Positions 1 through 6,791 of a stretch of DNA of 11,622 bases are shown piece after piece (within the stretch, counting starts at the first letter, position 1; every line of letters begins with the position of its first letter). The position numbers were made by a program, and so were the translations under genes. The stretch is from Endomicrobiia bacterium. GTDB taxonomy: Bacteria > Elusimicrobiota > Endomicrobiia > Endomicrobiales > Endomicrobiaceae. The notes beneath the pieces were generated by a model. The model was not told where the DNA came from. It was given only the letters and a program-made list of their open reading frames with translations, and searched no databases. Location: assembly GCA_025998475.1 (NCBI GenBank), contig BNVZ01000031.1, positions 1-11,622 of the forward strand. Reading direction: 5' to 3'.

Positions 1-10
1 TACTTCGTTA

Positions 11-58
11 CACAGCGACTTGCGTACGTAAAACCAAACCGTACGCGATGTCGCTGTG
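11..58. repeat. Strong inverted repeat (hairpin)
   Basis: The arm CACAGCGAC (11-19) pairs with GTCGCTGTG (50-58), and GCGTACG (22-28) pairs with CGTACGC (40-46). A small asymmetric internal loop separates the two stem parts, and an 11-base loop (29-39) closes the hairpin. No T-run follows on either side, so it is not a classical terminator. It looks like a palindromic dispersed repeat. The arms are much richer in GC than their surroundings. Confidence 0.6.
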
Positions 59-164
59 ACCTTGTCTAAATTCAAAATACTTTACACTCAGGTGAGGTTA
101 CTGCAAAGATACTTGCGTTCCCGTCCCCTCTTTAGTGTAGGTTAAGTTGCTTTTTTGAGTTTGC

Positions 165-235
165 TTTGCAAAGTAATCCAGTCCTTGTCTCGTTGTTTTG
201 TAAGAATACGAAATGACGAGGAGACTTCGACCATA
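165..235. repeat. Decayed REP-like dispersed palindromic repeat
   Basis: The stretch GCAAAGTAATCCAGTCC followed by TTGTCTCGTTG and AATACGAAATGACGAGG resembles the widespread intergenic repeat with core GTCATTGCGAGCGAAGCAATCCAG. The differences I see in the core are mostly G-to-A and C-to-T changes, as expected from AT-biased decay. A related segment lies inside the heptosyltransferase gene at about 7284-7321. The assignment rests on remembered consensus, not on an alignment. Confidence 0.4.
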
Positions 236-570
236 TTGCGTTACCTGTGTGTAAGAAATCACGACTTAAATGACATTTGAGGATAAATTTAAACGGCAAA
301 GCGATCAGGGTATTCAAGTCTCTATAGCCAACTAGCTTTTGTATCGATAAACCGCTGACTCCTGTGAGTTACGTTCGTTTTTTGTAAATCTAGTTTTTTA
401 AATATTGCTTCTTGCAAAACGGCTAAAATTTTCTCCAAAATCTAAGCAGTGTAAGTGTTAATATAAAGTAATCGATTGTACCTAAGTTCTTTTATTACTG
501 CCGCAAAAACGCAAATCTATGTTAAAACATGCGCGGCATGGTGCAACCTGAAGCGATTTGTTTGTATATC

Positions 571-861
571 AGACCTCTTAATAACTAACATATAAAAGTA
601 CAATAGAAGTACTATTAAACAGAAAAAGAAAGCAGGCGGGTCAGATGGAATGAATGGGTTTAGTATTAATGGGAGTAAAGAAAGCATTTGATAAAACAAA
701 GGATAGTCGGAAGTAAGAAAAGATAGAAGAAAGGAGGGTAAAAAGGTTCAAAATAGTACAGAATAGATATAGAAACCGTAAAAGACCCTTTGGACTGCGA
801 TTTAACTTGATTGCAGGTATTTGTAATTTTGAATTTAACACTTAAGTTTTGCAAGAGGTCT
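571..861 (+). mobile_element. IS5-family deletion derivative (copy 1, 291 bp)
   Basis: The element is bounded by inverted ends AGACCTCTT (571-579) and AAGAGGTCT (853-861). Its left ~150 bases match the left part of the larger copy at 3957-4902 and its right ~120 bases match that copy's right part; the middle of the transposase gene is missing. The right end still encodes the conserved transposase C-terminus, reading KRFKIVQNRYRNRKRPFG and then LRFNLIAG. This C-terminus is typical of IS5-family (ISRpe1-like) DDE transposases. The element is non-autonomous and MITE-like. It sits inside the M16 peptidase remnant, directly after the codon for Ile in GLKYHI. No clear target duplication is visible. 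Confidence 0.8.
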
Positions 862-1089
862 AATGTGGTATTTAAGTCCATTAGGCAAAGTGCCAATGCG
901 AGCTTTTGACACAAATGGAACAGTGTCACTTACCTTCCCAAACCCTGCGTAAACATCTTGAGAGTCGATGTTTGTGTTTTGAGCGTTGCACTAACAGACA
1001 AAGACTCCTACGATAATAAAAAGTAACATAAAACGCACTACACACTGCTTTAAGTAAGTTTTTACGATATAAGCTCCTTTTTTTGACAT
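862..1089 (-). pseudogene. M16 zinc peptidase N-terminal fragment, interrupted
   Basis: Reading the reverse strand from ATG at 1089, the frame gives a basic N-terminus, a hydrophobic signal segment (FMLLFIIVGVFVC), an in-frame TAG at 993-991, then CNAQNTNIDSQDVYAGFGKV and further on VSKARIGTLPNGLKYHI. The RIGxLPNGLxYxI pattern is the well-known start of the mature M16 (insulinase/pitrilysin-like) peptidase domain. This group usually acts as periplasmic or surface zinc proteases. The HxxEH zinc site would lie some 40 residues further on, but the gene stops here because IS copy 1 begins at 861. Both the stop codon inside the signal peptide region and the insertion would abolish the product. An alternative TTG start upstream opens only a short frame with no family likeness. 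Confidence 0.7.
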
Positions 1090-1099
1090 CAATTTTGTT

Positions 1100-1547
1100 T
1101 ATCTTCAAGTGGATTGTATCTTTTTTATCAAAAATACAATTTTTTGCAGAATCTCAAATCACGACAAACGCATAAAAGCTTTTTTGATTTTTGATTGTCC
1201 TTGCCTTATTTTCCTTTTGATAAATTTTAAGAGGTTTTTTAGATAGATTCAAAAACACGTATAAAAAAGATCCCATAGGCTAATGGATAGCTTTTAGAGC
1301 GATAAAAGTAGTTGTAAGGCGTAAGGGTTAATGACTTCTACAGCCAAACTCCTCTAAATTGCACTGTAAAGAATAAAAAGACGTATGAAAGGGAGTATAC
1401 TCACCCCTTAAGCTTGAGAGATGGTGCAATTTCAAGTGATTTAGCTGTAACTCGTTCTATATAATAATAGTATTTCGGTAGTATTTTAGGTGTTATCTTG
1501 TATGAGTACGATGCGCACTCTTGTGAAACAAACGATATACTGCTAGA
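1100..1547. other. Intergenic stretch without a recognisable gene
   Basis: About 450 bases between the peptidase fragment and the recG region. It contains an AT-only inverted repeat (ATTGTA at 1113-1118 with TACAAT at 1135-1140) followed by a T-run on the plus strand. Read on the reverse strand, the same bases could serve as a weak promoter for the peptidase fragment. The segment CACGACAAACGCATAAAAG (about 1161-1179) recurs with one change at about 7889-7907. A short tRNA D-arm-like string near 1278 does not extend into a tRNA. No frame has a recognisable protein. Confidence 0.45.
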
Positions 1548-1664
1548 ATGTACAAAATGGTAAAAATCAGTTGCATAAGAAAGTTTTTGATTATGGATAC
1601 GTTAACTACCGCTGAAATTAGTAAAAAACTTAACATTCAAATATCATCTTTATACTACCTGTAG
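1548..1664 (+). pseudogene. Short helix-turn-helix-like remnant upstream of recG
   Basis: A 38-residue frame from ATG 1548 to TAG 1662-1664 contains TTAEISKKLNIQISSLYYL, which has the spacing of a winged-helix or helix-turn-helix DNA-binding segment. The same frame runs on through one more stop (TAA 1677-1679) into EDDNEFLEKPS and then straight into the recG start. It therefore looks like the decayed 3' end of a gene that once lay just before recG. DprA, whose C-terminal winged helix has this type of sequence and which sits near recG in some genomes, is one possibility, but I cannot confirm it. No N-terminal domain of any candidate is visible upstream. Confidence 0.35.
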
Positions 1665-1712
1665 ATTTTTGATTTTTAAGAAGATGACAACGAGTTTTTA
1701 GAGAAACCCTCT

Positions 1713-3818
1713 ATGCTAAATTTAGACAGTAAAATACAATATTTAAAAGGAATTGGTCCTAAACGTGCTCAAGCGTTTGCGAAGCTCGGTATTGAAAATA
1801 CCGAGGATCTTCTTACTTTCTTTCCGATTCAGTATCAGGACAGGACAAAAATTATTTCCATACGAAACGCTTATAAACAACTTCAGGAAGGTTGTTTGTT
1901 TGTAAAAGTAGGTAAATCCTACGAAAAAGCACTTTCTAATGGATTATGTATATTGGATGTAGAAATATTTGATAGTACATCTATGACGTATGCTCGTTTT
2001 TTTAGAAAGAAAAACCAGTATTCAAGCATGGATATTTTTGCTCTTGTAAGAAAAGCTTTCGAACCTAAGAGTTTTGCTTACATATATGGCGATGCAAAGT
2101 TGGAACACAGTGGTAGATTTATAACAGTAAATGATTACGAAATCGTCCAAAATGAAAATGATAAACCTTTATCATTTAATAAAATTGTACCGATATATCC
2201 AGCAACAGAAGGGTTACATCAAAAATTCATAAGAGAAACGGTGAGAAGTGTTGTGGAATCCTCATGCGAACTATATCCTGACGTGTCAAGCTTAATACCT
2301 GATTTTAAAAATATTCCTAAATTAACATCTTCGATTGCAATCCAAAAGATTCATTATCCAAATACTTTGGAAGATGCCGAAAACGCAAGGAGATATTTTG
2401 CTTTGCAAGAATTCTTCATTTTAGAAACGACTCTCTCTTTGTCTCGCAGTAATGTCAAAAAAAATACTAAAATACAAAAATATACAATACAAAAAACGTT
2501 GCTTCCTGTTTTTAAAAATAATTTAAAGTTTGAATTTACAAAAGATCAGAAAAAAGCAATAAACGATATTTTTTCCGATATGCAAAACATATATCCAATG
2601 AACAGGATGCTTACAGGAGATGTTGGTTCAGGCAAAACTGTTGTTGCATTAAGCGCTATTTTGCTTGCTGTTGAAAACGATTATCAGGCAATGATTGTTG
2701 CTCCGACAGAAATTTTGGCTGAACAACATTATCTTTCAATATCCAGTATGCTTTCTGGTCTTGATGTTAAAACTGTTTTAGCTACTTCTTCTACATTCAA
2801 GAAAAAAAATGAAAAAGAAAAAATATTGTCAGGGTTTGAGAGCGGAGATATAAAGATTGCAATAGGCACGCATTCGTTAATAGAAGACAGAATAAAATTT
2901 AAGAATTTATCGTTAATAATAGTAGATGAGCAGCATAGATTCGGCGTTATGCAAAAATTTGCAGCATTAGATAAAGCGCGGACTCCTGATATTTTGATGA
3001 TGACAGCAACTCCTATTCCTAGAGCTTTTGCAATGACGGCGTATGGCGAAATGGATATGACTGCAATAATGCAGTTTCCTCCGGGTAGAACTCCTGTGAA
3101 AACTTATTCTTCAAATGAACAATTTGCCTATACAAATACAATAAAAGAACTAAAAAATGGAAATCAAGCATATATTGTATATCCTCTTATAAATGAGTCG
3201 GACAAGTTTGCTTTAAAGTCTGCAGTGCAGGAGTCGGAGAAATTATCGCAGACTTGGTTTAAAGATTTTAAAGTCGGACTTTTACACGGAAAAATGAAGT
3301 CATCAAAAAAAAATGAAATAATGCAAAAATTTAAGAGCAAAGAACTTAATGTTTTAATATCCACAACTGTTATTGAAGTAGGTATAGATGTTTCTGATGC
3401 TACGATTATGATAATACATCATGCCGAAAGGTTTGGCTTGTCGGCTCTCCACCAGTTAAGAGGAAGAATAGGCAGAAGCACAAAGCAATCCTATGCTTAT
3501 CTTATAAGCACTTCAAACAGTGAAACAGCTCGTAAAAGACTGTCAATTATGACATCTACAAATAATGGTTTTAAAATTGCGGAAGAAGATTTAAAAATGC
3601 GCGGTCCCGGCGAATTAATGGGTACGACACAACATGGATTTCCTGAATTTAAAGCAGGGGATTTAATAAAAGACGCAGATATTATTGAATTTACAAAAAG
3701 TTTTGCATCTAGAATTGTAGAAGACGATCCGACTTTTTCTAAAAATGAAAACGCCATATTAAAAAAACTTATAGATAAACATTTTTTAAATAAAACAAAA
3801 CTTATTAATATAGGTTAG
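1713..3818 (+). CDS. recG: ATP-dependent DNA helicase RecG
   Basis: RecG is a monomeric superfamily-2 helicase that reverses stalled replication forks and branch-migrates Holliday and D-loop junctions. This 701-residue protein is full length (E. coli RecG is 693). The N-terminus carries the helix-hairpin-helix-like segment IQYLKGIGPKRAQAFAKLGI and the wedge domain that grips the branch point. The helicase motifs are intact: Walker A GDVGSGKT at 302-309, DEQHRFG from 405, TATPIPR at 431-437, and QLRGRIGRS from 581. The RecG-specific TRG region, with EEDLKMRGPGELMGTTQHG from residue 624, is also present. No strong Shine-Dalgarno precedes ATG 1713; the frame is open upstream only to a TAA at 1677. 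A dead IS5-family element lies 138 bases downstream, and no co-transcribed partner is visible. All motifs are intact, so the gene is presumably functional. Confidence 0.97.
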   Translation: MLNLDSKIQYLKGIGPKRAQAFAKLGIENTEDLLTFFPIQYQDRTKIISIRNAYKQLQEGCLFVKVGKSYEKALSNGLCILDVEIFDSTSMTYARFFRKKNQYSSMDIFALVRKAFEPKSFAYIYGDAKLEHSGRFITVNDYEIVQNENDKPLSFNKIVPIYPATEGLHQKFIRETVRSVVESSCELYPDVSSLIPDFKNIPKLTSSIAIQKIHYPNTLEDAENARRYFALQEFFILETTLSLSRSNVKKNTKIQKYTIQKTLLPVFKNNLKFEFTKDQKKAINDIFSDMQNIYPMNRMLTGDVGSGKTVVALSAILLAVENDYQAMIVAPTEILAEQHYLSISSMLSGLDVKTVLATSSTFKKKNEKEKILSGFESGDIKIAIGTHSLIEDRIKFKNLSLIIVDEQHRFGVMQKFAALDKARTPDILMMTATPIPRAFAMTAYGEMDMTAIMQFPPGRTPVKTYSSNEQFAYTNTIKELKNGNQAYIVYPLINESDKFALKSAVQESEKLSQTWFKDFKVGLLHGKMKSSKKNEIMQKFKSKELNVLISTTVIEVGIDVSDATIMIIHHAERFGLSALHQLRGRIGRSTKQSYAYLISTSNSETARKRLSIMTSTNNGFKIAEEDLKMRGPGELMGTTQHGFPEFKAGDLIKDADIIEFTKSFASRIVEDDPTFSKNENAILKKLIDKHFLNKTKLINIG

Positions 3819-3882
3819 CGACACGAGTTTTAGTCATTTAAAATGAGAGGGATTGTCCTGATTTTAGTTAAACAATGACCTC

Positions 3883-3897
3883 AAGAGCTTCGCTCTT
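3883..3897. repeat. Small hairpin after recG
   Basis: AAGAGC (3883-3888) and GCTCTT (3892-3897) form a six-base-pair stem around a TTC loop, 65 bases after the recG stop. No T-run follows on the plus strand, so it is at best a weak or Rho-assisted terminator. The remaining bases between recG and the insertion element (3819-3956) show no gene. Confidence 0.35.
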
Positions 3898-3992
3898 AAC
3901 CGAAAAATATCCTCTTGGCTTTCTCTACTAACTGTTTGTTAAAAAATATATCTATTAGACCTCTTAATAACTAACATATAAAAGTACAATAG

Positions 3993-4885
3993 AAGTACTA
4001 TGAAACAGAAAAAGAAAGCAGGTGGGTCGGGTGGAATGGGTTTAGGCGATTAATGGGAGTAAAGAAAGGGACGTTTGACAAAACAAAGGATAGCAAGGAG
4101 TAAGAAAAGAAAAAGGGGGAGTAGGAGGAGCAAAGAGAAAATTGAGTACAGAGAATATTGTAAAGATGATGTTTTGAGTACTTTAGAGCAATACCCAAAC
4201 ATATTGTCACAAGAGACAGTTACAATGTCAGCAAAAGTTGTGAATATAGACATAGGGTATTAGGAACATAATTATCGTAGGAGACAGCTACAACGTCAGC
4301 AAAAGTTGTGGATATAGACATAGGGTATGCACAAGAAGCATTAATGAGTAGTGGGGAATATACTAGATGGGAATAGGTATTGTTAAGGGAAGGTGCGGAA
4401 GTAGAAGTAGCAGTGATAGATGCTACAGATGTGATACAAAGACCTAAAAAAAACAGCGAAAGTGGTATAGCGGGAAGAAAAAGAGACATACAACAAAGGC
4501 ATTGGTAGTAGTGGAAATGAGAAGGAAGCGAATAATATGCACAGCGATTGATAGGGCAAGGAGCACGATTTTGGTTTATTTAAAAAGGCATGTATTTATG
4601 CAAAGAAAGACAATAAGATACATGGCAAATACAATTTAGGAGGCCTTAGGCAAAATACATACAAACACACTGGTTTTAAAAAAAGAGATCAAAGAAACAC
4701 CCGCTGACAAAAGAAGATAAAGAGTTAAATAGAAAGATTTATCAGATGATTATAGTAGAAAACATTAAAGTATTTGTTAAAAGGTTCAAAATAGTCTAAA
4801 GAATAGATAAGTAATAGCAGAAGACGCTTTGGACTGCGATTTAACTCAGGGTTTCAGGTATTTGTATTCTTGAATTTAATGCTCA
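3993..4885 (+). pseudogene. Dead IS5-family (ISRpe1-like) DDE transposase
   Basis: Family features can be followed through several frames. Near the start, GFRRLMGVKKGTFDK matches the N-terminal pattern FRRLTGVKxxTFDKM. AKRKLSTENIVKMM matches the KLxxEDQLLMTLEY region. EVAVIDATDVIQRPKK (about 4400-4450) holds the first catalytic Asp, followed by SGIAGRKRDIQ, which matches the SGKKKRHTLK region. IICTAIDRAR, NTYKHTGFKKRDQRN, KRFKIV and GICILEFN mark the C-terminal part. There are many stops and several frame changes, plus a 48-base tandem duplication (4213-4260 and 4281-4328). It cannot make a transposase. Assignment to the family rests on recognised motifs. The start codon appears to have mutated: TAG now stands just before the codons for KYYE. 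Confidence 0.8.
4213..4328 (+). repeat. Imperfect direct duplication, period 68, inside IS copy 2
   Basis: The 48 bases from 4213 to 4260 reappear at 4281-4328 with three substitutions, separated by 20 unrelated bases. Both repeats contain GTCAGCAAAAGTTGTG. The duplication lies in the transposase remnant and adds a further disruption to it. It probably arose by local slippage or unequal exchange after the gene had died. Confidence 0.75.
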
Positions 4886-4921
4886 AGTTGTGCGGGAGGT
4901 CTAATGTATAATGTAATACGA

Positions 4922-5616
4922 ATGAAAAATCATTTAATACCAATAGATTTCATACAAACTCCTACGGATAATTCAGATACTCTTGTAGAATTAAAAGCTT
5001 TTTGGAAGAAGGTTTTGCCATTTATCTTAGAAAGAGAAAAACATTTTGATGATGTATGGAAGAAAGGAACTGAAGAAGAAATTTTTGCAGAACTTGTATT
5101 TTGTATTTTTACGCCGCAGAGCAAAGCAGTATCATGCTGGGCTGCAGTGAATAATCTTGCCGATAAAAATATGATATTTAATTCTCAAGACACTGATATT
5201 GCAAAAATGATTAACAGTGTCCGGTTCAGAAACAATAAAGCGAAATATGTAGTCCAGGCAAGGAAATTGTTTGCAATTAACAACAAAATCCAAATAAAAG
5301 AAAAACTTGCATCTTTTAAAGATATACACAAACTGAGAAAATGGCTTGTAACAACCATTAAAGGCATCGGTTGCAAAGAAGCAGGACATTTCTTAAGAAA
5401 CATTGGTATAGGTAAAAATCTTGCGATATTAGACAGACATATACTAAGAAATCTTGAAGTCTACGGGTAATAAAAGAGATTCCGCAAACGCTTAATTTAA
5501 AAACATATCTTGAAATAGAAAAACAGATGCAGAATTTTGCAAAAAAGACAGGTATTCCCATGTCTCATTTAGACATGCTGTTTTGGTGTAAAAATACAGG
5601 TGGTATCTTTAAATAG
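4922..5616 (+). pseudogene. ogg: Ogg2-type 8-oxoguanine DNA glycosylase/AP lyase, frameshifted
   Basis: This family excises 8-oxoguanine from DNA and then cleaves the abasic site. The first frame (to TAA 5468-5470) has FAELVFCIFTPQSKA near the start, the helix-hairpin-helix IKGIGCKEAGHFLRN with the catalytic Lys (codon 5375), and AILDRHILRNLEVYG with the catalytic Asp (codon 5432). The expected C-terminus continues in the next frame from 5467: VIKEIPQTLNLKTYLEIE through SHLDMLFWCKNTGGIFK to TAG 5614-5616. One extra G in the GGG at 5465-5467 would join them into about 231 residues, a normal family length. Both catalytic residues lie before the break. ATG 4922 is chosen because ATG 4904 lies at the insertion-element boundary, although the sequence GGAGGT at 4895-4900 stands just before 4904. 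Recent inactivation is most likely; slippage at the G run or a sequencing error are the alternatives. Confidence 0.88.
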
Positions 5617-5660
5617 CGATATATAGACTAGAGTCCGTTCACACAAAAATCAGTACAGAA

Positions 5661-5873
5661 GTGGTACGAAGACTTGAAATAGGCTTTTTTCAAAAAACAA
5701 TTTACGAACAGCTTGAAGAGATCAATTATATGCTATCATTTGTATACAGATTCGGAAGAATGTCCATTGACATACCAAAAAAAATAGAAAGCTGGCGGGT
5801 CAAACATATAAGATTTTCGCAAGAGATTGGTAAAAACGTTAGGCTAAAGTGTATATCGTTATTTTTAAGTTAA
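5661..5873 (+). CDS. Unrecognised 70-residue ORF, possibly a remnant
   Basis: The frame starts with GTG at 5661 and stays open upstream to 5613, but without a better start. It encodes a basic, probably helical peptide containing KTIYEQLEEINYMLSFVYRF and KKIESWRVKHIRFSQEIG. Base composition and lysine/isoleucine-rich codon use match the neighbouring genes, so it may be real or the tail of a decayed gene. I do not recognise a family. It follows the broken glycosylase by 44 bases and runs nine bases into the 3' end of the convergent heptosyltransferase gene. No ribosome site is evident. A truncated helical-bundle protein is conceivable, but this is only a guess from the look of the sequence. Confidence 0.3.
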   Translation: MVRRLEIGFFQKTIYEQLEEINYMLSFVYRFGRMSIDIPKKIESWRVKHIRFSQEIGKNVRLKCISLFLS

Positions 5874-6791
5874 TTTACACATAACTTTTGCGACAATATC
5901 TTCCGGCATGATTTGCGAAATATTGCCCTTCTTTATTATCACGTGTTTCTCCAAAGGCATAGGCCCTATTTGCATAGAATCGGTGTAGCCAAACACACCT
6001 ATACATTTCGTACCAACTGCGGCAGCCAAATGCATAGCTCCTGAATCTATACCCACAAACAAGCTGCATTTTTTTAAAAAAGCGGCACTGTCTAAAATAC
6101 TGTTTTCGGCAATAAATAATTTCGGGGTTGTTCTGCATTTTCTAGCAATTTTATTCAAAATTTCTCTTTCCCATTTTGCACCTGAAAGAACACAACTAAA
6201 CCCTTCGCAAGAGAGAATATTTACCACTTCAATCCACTTACTTTCTTCCAAACATTTGTCTTGTCTTTTATTGCTTGCTCCTACTGAAATTGCAATTGTA
6301 TTTGAAACATCACAATGATTATACTCAAACCACTTTTGAACATTGTTTAAATTTTCCTTAGGAATATTTAATATATCTGTATAATCATGCTGAATTGTCT
6401 GCAGCCCTGCGGCAAGTCCCAAAGATCTATTATTAAACAATGATGGGACTCCCGTTCTCTGTGCTTTCTTTGTAAGTAAAAAACTTAAAGATGCCGTATC
6501 AAAACCTATCCTTTCTTTAATCCCTGAAAGAAAAGCCGAAATTAATGAACTTGGCGACTCTGAAAATAAAACTGCTTTACTAAAATTTCCTTTTCTTATA
6601 ATACTTATGGAATTTTTATCTTTAGGCACAACTCCGTCAACCAATCCTGAAAATATTAAAAGTGGCGCTAAACCAGGTTTAATAACAGAATATATTTGCG
6701 ATGTTAGTTCCTGCTTTGCGGCTTTAAGAACAGGAAGCGAAAAGAGCAAATCCCCAAGCTGATTCATATGAAATAGAATTATTTTATCCAT
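5865..6791 (-). CDS. Glycosyltransferase family 9 (LPS heptosyltransferase, WaaF-like)
   Basis: Family 9 enzymes add L-glycero-D-manno-heptose from an ADP-heptose donor to the LPS inner core at the cytoplasmic face of the inner membrane. The 308-residue product starts IILFHMNQLGDLLFSLPVLK, with the conserved Asp (D14) of the first Rossmann-like domain. The second domain carries GIDSGAMHLAAAVGTKCIGV (about residues 247-266), matching the family's donor-binding signature GDTGxMHLAAA. The length is slightly below the usual 320-350, and the C-terminus ends soon after the last conserved region, so it looks complete but compact. The start ATG overlaps the 3' end of the upstream heptosyltransferase by 13 bases, with GGAGAT about seven bases before it, so the two are translated together. 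Which heptose it adds (I or II) cannot be decided from sequence alone. Confidence 0.88.
   Translation of the reverse strand: MDKIILFHMNQLGDLLFSLPVLKAAKQELTSQIYSVIKPGLAPLLIFSGLVDGVVPKDKNSISIIRKGNFSKAVLFSESPSSLISAFLSGIKERIGFDTASLSFLLTKKAQRTGVPSLFNNRSLGLAAGLQTIQHDYTDILNIPKENLNNVQKWFEYNHCDVSNTIAISVGASNKRQDKCLEESKWIEVVNILSCEGFSCVLSGAKWEREILNKIARKCRTTPKLFIAENSILDSAAFLKKCSLFVGIDSGAMHLAAAVGTKCIGVFGYTDSMQIGPMPLEKHVIIKKGNISQIMPEDIVAKVMCKLT

Larger units (their letters stand above)
1..570. other. Gene-free degraded stretch
   Basis: No reading frame here looks like a real protein. The visible short ORFs are made of unrelated low-information peptide. The stretch contains a strong hairpin (11-58) and a decayed palindromic repeat (about 165-235). 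The end next to the insertion element (about 515-570, reverse strand) may be the continuation of the broken M16 peptidase: the frame reading NRFRLHHAAHVLT is loosely like the strand after the M16 N-terminus, then hits a stop. That last point is weak. Confidence 0.5.
3957..4902 (+). mobile_element. IS5-family element, near full length, degenerate (copy 2)
   Basis: The left end AGACCTCTT begins at 3957 and the right end GGGAGGTCT finishes at 4902. The right terminus has drifted from the AAGAGGTCT seen in copy 1. At 946 bp it is the longest of three related elements here and carries one inactivated transposase gene across its length. It lies between recG and the start of the glycosylase gene, and its right edge touches the glycosylase leader, so the insertion probably replaced that gene's native promoter and ribosome site. 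Ends with a drifted inverted repeat and many stops indicate that it cannot move itself. Confidence 0.85.

Noticed and set aside
1265..1345. tRNA-like string near GGCTAATGGATAGC
   Set aside because: Only a D-arm-like stretch is present. No anticodon arm, T-loop with GGTTCGA and acceptor stem can be folded around it.
4075..4263. 62-residue ORF on the plus strand as an independent gene
   Set aside because: It is a frame piece of the dead IS5-family transposase (LEQYPNILSQETV region), not a separate gene.
5875..6138. 87-residue reverse ORF inside the heptosyltransferase
   Set aside because: It is an alternative frame of the WaaF-like gene; the conserved GIDSGAMHLAA signature is in the longer frame.
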